A stretch of 54,856 nt of DNA from an uncultured Ignavibacteria bacterium (GTDB lineage Bacteria; Bacteroidota; Ignavibacteria; Tepidaquicellales; Tepidaquicellaceae), in NCBI GenBank assembly GCA_937872315.1, contig CALMST010000385.1, positions 1-54,856 of the forward strand, read 5' to 3'. This document shows positions 47,017-54,830 of this stretch, piece by piece (the stretch's first letter is position 1; each line of letters begins with the position of its first letter). The notes below the pieces were generated by a model. That model did not search any database. It was not told the DNA's origin and saw nothing but the letters and a program-made list of their open reading frames with translations. A program made the translations under genes and the position numbers.

Positions 47017-47310
47017 TTATCCTCCGATAAGTACTGTCGCACAACCCGCTAATATGACTCCTCCGTGTGCTGTACTGTCACCAACTCTAACGGCCGGTTT
47101 ACCACCGATCAAAACAGTTGATGATCCCGCAATCACTGTATCAGGCGGACCGGCGCAAACACATGTATCGCCGATCACAGAAGCCGGCATACCTCCAATT
47201 AATACTGTCGGCTCTCCGGGAGAAACAATCGGACCTCCGGTATGTGGTGATCCGTTTGGATTTACCATCGGACATAGATGATTATCTGATATTCTGGCTG
47301 CTAATGACAT
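47017..47310 (-). CDS. PAAR-repeat spike-tip protein (Afp10-like)
   Basis: 97-residue, Gly/Pro-rich protein with the PAAR pattern throughout: GGPIVSPGEPTVLIGGMPAS, GDTCVC, TVLIGGKPAVRVGDS, HGGVILAGCATVLIGG. PAAR proteins form a zinc-stabilised cone capping the VgrG-like spike and can carry effectors; this one has no extension, so it is a plain tip. An antisense frame of about the same length exists but reads as the shadow of the PAAR repeats. Confidence 0.93.
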   Translation of the reverse strand: MSLAARISDNHLCPMVNPNGSPHTGGPIVSPGEPTVLIGGMPASVIGDTCVCAGPPDTVIAGSSTVLIGGKPAVRVGDSTAHGGVILAGCATVLIGG

Positions 47311-47462
47311 TTTATAATTAAGGATTAAAAATTATGAATTTATTTTTTTTGATTTTTGATAGAAAAAATATTTAAACTTTATAAAAATTCATTCAATATA
47401 ATTTATGCTTCATTTGAATCAAACTATAGTTTTAACAAGAAAGCGTTCCGAAACAGCATATA

Positions 47463-47504
47463 TCAATTCTCAATTCGTAATTCCTAATTCGTAATTCTTA
47501 ATTG
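47463..47504. repeat. Heptamer tandem array (NAATTCN)6
   Basis: Six 7-bp units, CAATTCT, CAATTCG, TAATTCC, TAATTCG, TAATTCT, TAATTGA, in the 187-bp gap between the spike and PAAR genes. The last unit overlaps the spike gene's stop codon. The rest of the gap is A/T-rich without other features. Confidence 0.85.
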
Positions 47505-49114
47505 ATTTTAACCACTGCTCCCTTAATCTCCGCCGGACCGCTTGCTTCTATTTTTATTGATGCCGCCTTTAAATTCAGTACAGTCGTACTTTCCAGAGTG
47601 ATCCCGCCCGATTCAAACTTAATTGTATTTCCATTTGCATCTTCAATGGTTAAAGTTTTCCTTCCGTCATCAAACACCATCTTAGTTTCAGCTCTGCTTA
47701 CATATCCTTTTTCATCATTACTGTTTGAAGCGCTGAACGGGGCAGGTTTCGCGCTGCTGTGCAGCATTCCAAGTATCACCGGATGATTTGGATCATTCGA
47801 AATAAATCCAACTATTACTTCATCATCAATCTCCGGCAAAAAAAATGTTCCGCGGTTTTTTCCGGCATCCAGTGTTGCTATCCTCATCCAAATGCCGTCA
47901 TCACTATTGCTTACAACAGGTAGTTTTACTTTGACACGATTCTCCCCCTCGGGATCCTCAAGGTCAGTTACTATACCTGTTTCCAAACCCTGAACTGACG
48001 GAAGTCTGCCGTTTTTGGAAGTAACATCGTTTGGATTAATATTTTCAGTAAACCAGTTTTCTGACATTCCGAAAATTACTTCAGTTGTCCAGTTCCCTTT
48101 TGCAAACTCATGTCTTACAGATGAAGCAAAGACAGGTCCATTGAATCTCTCGCCAACACCGTTGAGAGAAATAATATCACCTGGTTTGACATCAGGGAAT
48201 CCCTGAAATCTAACTTTTCCTCTAACTTTTGACAGCCGGCTTTTCAGCATTTTGGAATTTGCATATTCCTTAAGTTCTTCATTTGAAAGTTTACCAGAAT
48301 TTATCATATCATAACTTTCCAGTCCTACAACTTCTGCAAGATCGGAATTTGATAAATTTCCAATTTCCTCCATATCCGGCTCATCTCCCGTATCTTCAAT
48401 TACCTCCTGATCACTGTAATCCCATGATAATGATCTCACTTCATTGTACTGTGTCCTGGCATCTATCTCTGCTGTAAAATCCAGAATGGTTGCGCCAAAA
48501 AGAAGTTCAATCACAGGTGAAGTTGTAAGATCAGGTTTTTTTATAATTATCTTCCCGTCCTCCACAAGGCATATCATTCCTATAATATCAATTCTTGAAA
48601 GGATAAAATCCCAGTCAGTGGTGTTATACTGAATAAGTTCTTTATGGCGGATTGATGTTGATTCAATTTCCTTTTCCAGTCCGTAGTTATCAATTAATTC
48701 TTCAGCAGCATCACCGTCCGATACATCTTCAAAGTGTCTGCTCTTCTTACCGACCGTAAGTTTAACTGCTTCATCCCTGCATTCAATAATTAATTCTGCG
48801 CCGTGTTTTGAAATTCTGTTTGAGTGATTTATGACAAGTCCCCTGAATAAAGAAGAATTATCACTGCGGTAACCAAGCCTGATCTCTATTTCTTTTCCGG
48901 GAACAAAATACTCTTCATTACTTACCGGAAAATCTTCTAATGAAGGATCACCGTCACTTATATAAATTTTTGCAAATGGGATCTTATTGACTGCTCTCTG
49001 AATGATGAAGTGCTTAACTGAAACTGATTCAGGCAATTCCACACCATCAGAAAGAATGGTGAAAGTAACAACATCCGGAATTTGTGAGGTTGGTATTGTT
49101 CTTGAAACTGCCAT
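47498..49114 (-). CDS. VgrG-like spike protein (Afp8-like)
   Basis: 538 residues, the central spike of the baseplate. The N-terminal half (to about 350) is the gp27-like ring domain with PGDIISLNGVGERFNGPVF. Residues about 379-452 are a gp5-type OB fold: GIVTDLEDPEGENRVKVKLP, FLPEIDDEVIVGFI, DPNHPVILGML. From about 470 the chain is a short gp5 beta-stalk (TIEDANGNTIKFESGGITLE), which the PAAR protein would cap. No C-terminal effector extension is present. Confidence 0.93.
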   Translation of the reverse strand: MAVSRTIPTSQIPDVVTFTILSDGVELPESVSVKHFIIQRAVNKIPFAKIYISDGDPSLEDFPVSNEEYFVPGKEIEIRLGYRSDNSSLFRGLVINHSNRISKHGAELIIECRDEAVKLTVGKKSRHFEDVSDGDAAEELIDNYGLEKEIESTSIRHKELIQYNTTDWDFILSRIDIIGMICLVEDGKIIIKKPDLTTSPVIELLFGATILDFTAEIDARTQYNEVRSLSWDYSDQEVIEDTGDEPDMEEIGNLSNSDLAEVVGLESYDMINSGKLSNEELKEYANSKMLKSRLSKVRGKVRFQGFPDVKPGDIISLNGVGERFNGPVFASSVRHEFAKGNWTTEVIFGMSENWFTENINPNDVTSKNGRLPSVQGLETGIVTDLEDPEGENRVKVKLPVVSNSDDGIWMRIATLDAGKNRGTFFLPEIDDEVIVGFISNDPNHPVILGMLHSSAKPAPFSASNSNDEKGYVSRAETKMVFDDGRKTLTIEDANGNTIKFESGGITLESTTVLNLKAASIKIEASGPAEIKGAVVKIN

Positions 49115-49129
49115 AGCAAAATAAATTTA

Positions 49130-49837
49130 TTATTTTATTGGAGGGAATTTTATTTTTATTCCTTTCGATATTTTTCTGAAACCATTGAGATCATTTGCTT
49201 TTGCAATATCAATATAATATCCGGGATCATTATAAATTTTGTCTGACAAGGAATCAATTCTGTCCTGTGATCTGAATATACATTCATGTGTAATATCAGG
49301 AGATGATGAAGCTTCTTCCCTGATCCTTTGCTCTGGGTCAACCCATTCACGTAATTTTAAATTTGCAATTACCCTGAGAGGTGATCCGTCATTTTTAAAC
49401 ATCTTATAATTAAGATCAAGAGAAACCAGTGTGCCTTTAAATACATCCCGGCTTCCCCATGAAATCTTAAGAAACTGATTTCTGTGTATCTCCCCGTTGT
49501 AATCAAGCACAATTGATTTAAGATTATTTACCTGCTCCTGAACATCAGTTTCATCAGTGTTTCCAAGCAATGAGATACTCAGAGCGCTTGCATCTTTTAT
49601 GACCCCTGTACCGTCTATCAATATCTCAAACTCCCATTCATTCGGTATCTGTCTGTAATATCTTATCTCGGATCCGCTGCTTCCGGCAGGAGCATCCTCC
49701 GATTGTTCAAGTTCATAATGGAATCTGTATGAATCAGGATTTATCAGAAATTGGTATGGCTCGCTAAGCTCCTGTGTGCATGTTGCATCACTGTAAGCCT
49801 GGATTTTCATCTTTTCAATTTTGCCGAGTGGTATCAT
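49130..49837 (-). CDS. LysM-type hub/tube-initiator protein (Afp7-like)
   Basis: 235 residues. The first part (residues to about 150) is a gp53/tube-adaptor-like beta domain; the last 50 residues (SLSDKIYNDPGYYIDIAKAN then DLNGFRKISKGIKIKFPP) are a LysM domain with its usual closing proline-containing strand. In Afp and PVC the LysM protein joins tube and spike. It starts in a 4-nt ATGA overlap with the small gene upstream. Confidence 0.88.
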   Translation of the reverse strand: MIPLGKIEKMKIQAYSDATCTQELSEPYQFLINPDSYRFHYELEQSEDAPAGSSGSEIRYYRQIPNEWEFEILIDGTGVIKDASALSISLLGNTDETDVQEQVNNLKSIVLDYNGEIHRNQFLKISWGSRDVFKGTLVSLDLNYKMFKNDGSPLRVIANLKLREWVDPEQRIREEASSSPDITHECIFRSQDRIDSLSDKIYNDPGYYIDIAKANDLNGFRKISKGIKIKFPPIK

Positions 49838-50001
49838 CTTTCTTCTTTTTCTTTTAATATTTCAAAAACTTCTTCGACACATTCTTTAACTATCTCGGCT
49901 TTCATTTTTTTCAATTCCTTATCACGGCTGTTATCCCTGCTTCCACCATTACCATTATCAATTGTGGCTTTAATGTGAAGCTCTTTTATCTCTATCGGCA
50001 T
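49834..50001 (-). CDS. Small DUF5908-like eCIS protein (Afp6 position)
   Basis: 55 residues, missed by length filters. It begins MPIEIKELHIKATI, the signature start of the DUF5908 family found in eCIS loci, then a Gly/Asn/Ser-rich spacer (DNGNGGSRDNSRD) and a charged amphipathic helix (ELKKMKAEIVKECVEEVFEI). The ATG is at 49999-50001; the TGA stop shares bases with the LysM gene's ATG (ATGA). Its place between tube 2 and LysM protein fits the small Afp6-like gene. Function is not established. Confidence 0.85.
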   Translation of the reverse strand: MPIEIKELHIKATIDNGNGGSRDNSRDKELKKMKAEIVKECVEEVFEILKEKEER

Positions 50002-50081
50002 TTTTATAAAATTTTATATTTTAAATAAATTTCCAACACAATCCTTTAACCATCAACAGTCAATCTGCTTTAGCTGAATAC

Positions 50082-50144
50082 CTAATACCTAATACTTAAT
50101 ACTTAATACCTAATACCTAATACCTAATACTTAATACCTAATAC
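50082..50144. repeat. Heptamer tandem array, same unit as window start (CTAATAC)9
   Basis: Nine consecutive 7-bp units CTAATAC or TTAATAC, preceded by a decayed unit (GAATAC, 50076-50081). On the minus strand, the transcribed one, the unit is GTATTAG or GTATTAA, identical to the array at 1-56. It starts directly at the tube-2 stop (TAG, 50145-50147) and fills half of the gap before the DUF5908-like gene. Confidence 0.95.
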
Positions 50145-50636
50145 CTAAACGAGGTTCATCCCCTCGGCTAAAGCTGCTGATGTATTAAGAATATTGAAAT
50201 AATTATAACTCAGCACAAGAGTTTCAATCGCAACCTGACTTTGCTCCGCATTCAGATTTGAAAATTCCACTTTCTTCGGAATGGCATTTACTACATACCA
50301 GGATTGAACCGGTACGTGAATGTCATTCAATAAAGAGATCAGAACATTTGCAGGCTGAAATTTAAAATTCTGAACTGCATTAATGCACCAGGCCATTACA
50401 CCTGACGGAACTTCAAACATCCCGCGTTTCAGTGTAATGTCACTATACTTTGTTCTGACAGGCAGCTCATGTACAAATCTGTTCTGACCGCCTTCTTTAT
50501 ATGTTTCCATTTCTACCGAAACAGAGAGTCCGCTCACTTCCTGAAATCTGAGATCATTTGGTACTTGCGGAAACAATTCAAATGCTACAAGAAAGTGAAA
50601 TCCCGTCAGAGGATAATTACTTAAAAGATCAGCCAT
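50145..50636 (-). CDS. eCIS tube protein 2 (Afp5-like, baseplate-proximal)
   Basis: 163 residues, gp19/tail-tube fold: FLVAFELFP at the start, FQEVSGLSVSVEMETYKEGG, the conserved SDITLKRGMFEV and a closing AIETLVLSYNYF. It has an N-terminal extension and different C-terminus relative to tube 1, matching the Afp5-type ring at the tube base. The ATG follows the tube-1 stop by 2 nt. Its stop codon abuts the heptamer array. Confidence 0.9.
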   Translation of the reverse strand: MADLLSNYPLTGFHFLVAFELFPQVPNDLRFQEVSGLSVSVEMETYKEGGQNRFVHELPVRTKYSDITLKRGMFEVPSGVMAWCINAVQNFKFQPANVLISLLNDIHVPVQSWYVVNAIPKKVEFSNLNAEQSQVAIETLVLSYNYFNILNTSAALAEGMNLV

Positions 50637-50638
50637 AA

Positions 50639-51073
50639 TTATTCATTCTGAATTGTAAGACCTTCATGAGCAAGCTCCAGACTTTCTATCGCGACCTCGT
50701 TTCCGTCGGCTTTAAGATCAGTCGGAGTGATCTTTGTCGGCCACGCGTTTTTTACTTTCCATACTATTACCGGCTCATGACTCTCATTCAATAATGTAAT
50801 GGTAATATCACGCCTCTCTATTGTATTCAAACTGACTGTATTGAACCATTCATAAAACTGATTATCACCCTGGAAAGAACCTCTCTTAAGAGTAATATTT
50901 GAAAACTTTCTCTGACCGGGCATTTTGATCTTTGAATATTCAGGACTCGCTCCGTCACGGTATTCGATTACTTCTGTTGTAATGTCAAGACCGGTCACTT
51001 CCGTAAACCCGATCTTGTTTCCGCTCCAGTCAACCTGGAAATGGAATTTCGGTAAAGGATATGTCTCTGCCAT
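50639..51073 (-). CDS. eCIS inner tube protein 1 (Afp1-like)
   Basis: 144 residues, main tube subunit (Hcp/gp19 fold). FHFQVDWSGNKIGFTEVTGL, EVIEYRDGASPEYSKIKMPG, NITLKRGSFQGD and VAIESLELAHEGLTI are the tube-family blocks. It would be one of the two most abundant proteins of the particle, stacked in hexameric rings inside the sheath. It lies 200 bp downstream of the sheath gene. Confidence 0.93.
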   Translation of the reverse strand: MAETYPLPKFHFQVDWSGNKIGFTEVTGLDITTEVIEYRDGASPEYSKIKMPGQRKFSNITLKRGSFQGDNQFYEWFNTVSLNTIERRDITITLLNESHEPVIVWKVKNAWPTKITPTDLKADGNEVAIESLELAHEGLTIQNE

Positions 51074-51163
51074 TTTTAAAGTTTGTTAAGTTTTTAATGT
51101 CTTTAGGTTTATTGGTTAATTGGTTTTATTATCGTTAAGTTTAAAAAATTTGTAAGGTTTTTC

Positions 51164-51205
51164 GTAAATTGTAAATAGTAACTTGTAAAAAGTAACTTGC
51201 AACTC
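51164..51205. repeat. Heptamer tandem array (GTAANNN)6 between sheath and tube genes
   Basis: Six degenerate 7-bp units, GTAAATT, GTAAATA, GTAACTT, GTAAAAA, GTAACTT, GCAACTC, within the 200-bp gap that separates the sheath stop (51274) from the tube ATG (51073). No terminator-like hairpin or reading frame was seen in the rest of the gap. Confidence 0.75.
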
Positions 51206-51273
51206 TAGACCAGATACCGCAATAATTGCAAGTCCGAAATACAATTCTTAAATATTTATTCCTGAAATACATA

Positions 51274-52683
51274 TCACGATTCCTGCATTTTATGCATAAA
51301 TCTCAGAATGATAAATTCAGCAGGACGAACTGCAGCCATGCCGATCTCAACGATCATTCTGCCTTCAAGTATATCTTGCGCTGTCATTGTCTGTCCGAGT
51401 CCTATCCTTACATAAAATGCATGTTCAGGTTTTGCACCTGCTAAAGCTCCCTGTCTCCAGAGATTTGTAAGATAATTTTCTATCATTGCTCTTACTTTTA
51501 TCCATGTGTTTGCATCATTCGGTTCAAAAACAAACTGCGCGCTGGCTTTTTTACAGGACTCCTCCACCATGATAAAGAATCTTCTGACAGAGACATATCT
51601 CCATTCATTGTCATTTCCGGCAAGTGTCCTTGCTCCCCAGATAAGAATTCCTCTGCCCGCAAAAGTTCTAATGGCATTTACGGATTTACCTCCCGTTACA
51701 TCTACGTTCATGGATTCCTGCTCCTGATCAGTTACCGTGTCTGTAACATCATAAATAGAATTGACGGAAACATTCGCCGGAGATTTCCAGACTCCGCGTG
51801 AACCGTCAACCTTTGCATAAATACCCGCAACTGCAGGTCCCGGAGGAAGTACGGGACTTAGTTTTGAAATGGCATCCCTGACTGCAAAATAAACAGAGCT
51901 TTGAGTTGTGATCAGTGTATCCAGAGTTGTCGCTACCGGTCCGCCTCCGTCTGTATCTATTGAAACATCAACTGCAGCATCGGTATAGCTATAATCATAA
52001 GTTGTTTTAAGGTTCGGATAATATGCAGCCGCATAGTTCAGATTGTCCGATTTTGTGAATGCAGTTCTGAATCCTGTTATGGAATTTTCTGTAGTGTTTC
52101 CCTGAGTATGGACATCTATTATAGTAAATCTGTCCTGTAATTTTGCGCACTGGTCAATTGCTCCTGAAACAAGTGAATAATAATCCGTATCGCTTAATGA
52201 CTGACCTTCGGGAAATAAAATTAATGTCGGTTCATCATAAGCTTCAAGTATATCCCGGCCATCTTCAAGATCACCCAAAGAAATTGCTCCACCGGTTACT
52301 CCGACAGAAACTATATAACACTTCCCGCCGCCATTATCAAAATATGATCTTAAACAGTAATACATATTGTTGGCTGAAGGTGTATTGATCGTTGCTTTTG
52401 CCGAGAGTGAGATTATTTGCCCGGAATTAGTTGTGATAACTACATCAGCATTTATATCGGCTTCATTTTCCGCTTTACCAAAATACGTTTCATATTCAAG
52501 CATTGAATAAATAACTGTGGGGATATTTTCTAAAGTATCTCCGTCAGCGTCCAATGCTTTCTGCGTATATCCTATAAAAGCAGGAATGGCTGTTGCAACC
52601 TGCGCAACTGATGGAGGAAACGACGGTATCTCATTTACATAGACACCGGGTGTTTTTATGGCACTTTCATTAATTTGTGACAT
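51274..52683 (-). CDS. eCIS contractile sheath protein (Afp2/3/4-like)
   Basis: 469 residues. The N-terminal KTPGVYVNEIPSFPPSVAQV with TAIPAFIGYT is the handshake strand region of phage and eCIS sheaths. A variable middle domain (about 100-250, VTGGAISLGDLEDG and ALLPPG-like loops) would face outward. The C-terminal core has GRGILIWGARTL, YVSVRRFFIMVEESCKKA, FEPNDANTWIKVR and LEGRMIVEIGMAAVRPAEF. Only one sheath gene is present, unlike Afp, which has three. Contraction of this sheath would drive the tube into the target. Confidence 0.94.
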   Translation of the reverse strand: MSQINESAIKTPGVYVNEIPSFPPSVAQVATAIPAFIGYTQKALDADGDTLENIPTVIYSMLEYETYFGKAENEADINADVVITTNSGQIISLSAKATINTPSANNMYYCLRSYFDNGGGKCYIVSVGVTGGAISLGDLEDGRDILEAYDEPTLILFPEGQSLSDTDYYSLVSGAIDQCAKLQDRFTIIDVHTQGNTTENSITGFRTAFTKSDNLNYAAAYYPNLKTTYDYSYTDAAVDVSIDTDGGGPVATTLDTLITTQSSVYFAVRDAISKLSPVLPPGPAVAGIYAKVDGSRGVWKSPANVSVNSIYDVTDTVTDQEQESMNVDVTGGKSVNAIRTFAGRGILIWGARTLAGNDNEWRYVSVRRFFIMVEESCKKASAQFVFEPNDANTWIKVRAMIENYLTNLWRQGALAGAKPEHAFYVRIGLGQTMTAQDILEGRMIVEIGMAAVRPAEFIILRFMHKMQES

Positions 52684-52703
52684 AGCTTTATTTGTTTAAT
52701 TTT

Positions 52704-53987
52704 TTAATAATTTAAATATATCTCTGAAATAAAACTTTTTGTGGCTTCTACCGGCTTTATGTCTGCGGATGCGCATTTAATATTTTCCACAGTAATTATC
52801 TGCGAACCTGTATCTGCTTCAAATCTGAATTTCTGAATCGGCTTTGACAATAATGGTACCGGAGAATCAGAACTGTATTCATTTCCTGTATTAATAAAAT
52901 TAAATACTCCCGCAGGATCCGTTAAAGATGTTACAGTATTCTTTTGCGAAACATACTTCCATGTTGAAATTCTGTTTTTAAATCTGATCACATATTCAGT
53001 TTCACTGACATTGCCTGTTCCGTCAAGCATCCTGTAATTCACCGGAACAGATACGTCAAAGTGCAGATCTACTATACCAAATAAATTTTCACCGCTGTTT
53101 ATTTTATCTTCTGAAACAATAAATTTAGTAACCGGTGACTCCTGCCAGTAATTATTATTACTGACATGTACCTGATTTCCTTTTTCAATATACTTCAAAG
53201 CTTCATACAATTTTGAATCACTTTCATTGAATAAAACATCTCCCGGAAAAATCTCTTTATGATCTGTTATATCATATTTTCCCACAGAAATAAATTTTCT
53301 GCCGATCAGATCATCAGAGGTTAAATACTGTAGACCTGTGACCTCCTTCCAGTAATCTGTATCATTAAACGGAACAGACTGCCCGCTCCGAATGAATTTT
53401 AAAGCTTCGTAATTCTTTATCCCGGAAGGATCAAAAACAATATTGCCTTTATAAACTTCAGGATGATTAGCCTGATCATAAACAGGGAATCTGTTTTGAG
53501 ACAGCTTTCTCCATCCGCTCCCCGGAGGCGGAAGAGCTGTATTATCTGAGATCGCTTCATAGATATCAGATCCGGTTTGTATGAGCGATCCGACTTCATA
53601 ATCTCCTGCAGGATCATGCACCGGGATTTTTTTACTCAGATAAAGTACATTATCAATTTCATTATCAGAACGGTTTGAAAAATAATAGATGCTGTTTTTT
53701 AAACCAAATAATTTAACCCCTGAAATATTTCCAAATGAAGGATTTTTTAATTTTATAATGAATCTTAACTTTGTATCACTGTCAATTTTTATGTAAGGTT
53801 TGCTGCCGTCAACTTCTATCATAGCCGTAAAAATATTATCGGAAGATCTGTGCAATATCCTGCAACCTTTGAGTACAGTTTTAGTTTTTATTGTGGGAAT
53901 AATTTCTATGTCATTAAATGATCCTGCCTGAGTATAATAATCATGAAGTATCCTGATTGAGAATAATATTTTGTATGTTGTCTTCAA
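52704..53987 (-). CDS. eCIS-linked protein with three CBM5/12-like repeats
   Basis: 427 residues, no signal peptide. In the centre are three copies of a roughly 35-residue repeat at 130-162, 179-216 and 247-284. Each has Tyr/Ile-x-G, a short strand, an aromatic YEA (143-145, 193-195, 261-263) and a closing Trp (159, 213, 281). That pattern (Y..G..V...G..YEA......P.....W) is that of carbohydrate-binding module families 5 and 12, chitin binders. The flanking beta-rich regions match nothing I can name. It lies between cap and sheath genes, and may decorate the particle or bind target glycans; that is inference. Confidence 0.6.
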   Translation of the reverse strand: MKTTYKILFSIRILHDYYTQAGSFNDIEIIPTIKTKTVLKGCRILHRSSDNIFTAMIEVDGSKPYIKIDSDTKLRFIIKLKNPSFGNISGVKLFGLKNSIYYFSNRSDNEIDNVLYLSKKIPVHDPAGDYEVGSLIQTGSDIYEAISDNTALPPPGSGWRKLSQNRFPVYDQANHPEVYKGNIVFDPSGIKNYEALKFIRSGQSVPFNDTDYWKEVTGLQYLTSDDLIGRKFISVGKYDITDHKEIFPGDVLFNESDSKLYEALKYIEKGNQVHVSNNNYWQESPVTKFIVSEDKINSGENLFGIVDLHFDVSVPVNYRMLDGTGNVSETEYVIRFKNRISTWKYVSQKNTVTSLTDPAGVFNFINTGNEYSSDSPVPLLSKPIQKFRFEADTGSQIITVENIKCASADIKPVEATKSFISEIYLNY

Positions 53988-53988
53988 T

Positions 53989-54552
53989 TTATCCCGTGTA
54001 ATCCTTTCCGATTATTTCAATTTCTTTTATCGGTTCACCCAGAGCATTGACAGCCATTTCATCAATTGAAATTACACGCATTTTATAAAGTACCGAAGGA
54101 TAATATTTACCGCCGAGCATTCCCCATATTTGATTTAACTGTTCAAAATTCAGACTGTATAATTCGAATACTAATTTTTCTATGGCGGGATCGAGAGCGG
54201 GATTGTTAACAGGCGTAAAAACATTCATTTGCTGAAAAAATTTGAAAATCAATGAAAGCTGTTTCAAACCTTCTTCATAATTCTGATTGGTTGCAAATAG
54301 ACAAAAGACATTTAAATATAATTTGGGATTTTTATATACTACTTTATTATCAACCTTTATAAAATTGTCCGGGTTACGTGAAAGCCTGTCTTCTTCTAGG
54401 TTTATCAGAGATAAATAGATCTTCTTTTCCGCTCCGGAATCTTCCAGTACTTTGGAAATATTATCCAGCTTCACTCCGTCAATGACATTAAGCTTCTGCC
54501 GCAGATACATATTTATTTCATCTCTTATGAATTGTAAAGACACGTCAATCAT
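53989..54552 (-). CDS. eCIS tail-terminator/cap protein with DUF4255 (Pvc16_N, Afp16-like)
   Basis: 187 residues, first gene of the injection-system operon in this window. MIDVSLQFIRDEINMYLRQK, DNISKVLED and KIYLSLINLEEDRLSRN fit the DUF4255/Pvc16 N-terminal domain, which caps the end of the tube and sheath distal to the baseplate and stops polymerisation. PKLYLNVFCLFATNQNYEE and the C-terminal IWGMLGGKYYPSVLYKMR further match. It ends 1 nt before the repeat-protein gene begins. Confidence 0.88.
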   Translation of the reverse strand: MIDVSLQFIRDEINMYLRQKLNVIDGVKLDNISKVLEDSGAEKKIYLSLINLEEDRLSRNPDNFIKVDNKVVYKNPKLYLNVFCLFATNQNYEEGLKQLSLIFKFFQQMNVFTPVNNPALDPAIEKLVFELYSLNFEQLNQIWGMLGGKYYPSVLYKMRVISIDEMAVNALGEPIKEIEIIGKDYTG

Positions 54553-54657
54553 AAATTATAAATGTTAATTTAAATCAATGAATTGTTCGTTTAATGTTAA
54601 AACGTGATTGTGAAAAGGTTTTACGAGTTATTCCGGGAAATGTATTTTGATAATTAC

Positions 54658-54753
54658 TTAAAATGTATTCAATAAAGACGGGACCTGATCATATGTTTCA
54701 TTGAGTTTAACAGCAGGTGTCTGTCCGGACTTTCTCTGCTTTTGTCTATACAT
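54658..54753 (-). other. Possible short leader frame upstream of the eCIS operon
   Basis: A 31-codon frame (MYRQKQRKSGQTPAVKLNET and on to PSLLNTF) from ATG at 54751-54753 to TAA at 54658-54660, about 105 bp before the cap gene. It has no Shine-Dalgarno and no known family. It could be a small gene, a leader peptide or chance. The remaining 54553-54856 sequence holds no other candidate gene. Confidence 0.25.
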
Positions 54754-54824
54754 ATTGATTAAGTATACTTACTGAATGAATGTTATTGCTGCTTCAAAAA
54801 CAACTTAATAAATACAATTTGTTT

Positions 54825-54830
54825 TGTCAA
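54825..54830 (-). promoter_or_regulatory. Perfect TTGACA -35 hexamer upstream of the eCIS operon
   Basis: TGTCAA on the plus strand, read as TTGACA on the minus strand, about 275 bp before the cap gene ATG. At 16 or 17 bp downstream the best -10 candidates (TTAAGT or TAAGTT) are poor matches to TATAAT. A sigma70-type promoter is possible but not convincing. Confidence 0.3.

Noticed and set aside
46979-47281. Plus-strand 100-codon frame opposite the PAAR gene
   Set aside because: Its Thr/Pro-rich repeats are the antisense image of the PAAR repeats; the minus-strand protein is a clear PAAR match.
28618-54552. Prophage or tailocin interpretation of the tail-like cluster
   Set aside because: No capsid, portal, terminase, integrase or lysis cassette; DUF4255, DUF4157, DUF5908-like, AAA+ ATPase and PAAR genes in one strand are the eCIS pattern.
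28618-54552. Canonical type VI secretion system
   Set aside because: Although VgrG- and PAAR-like genes are present, there is no TssJLM membrane complex, TssK or ClpV; the ATPase is a single-module AAA+ of the Afp15 kind.
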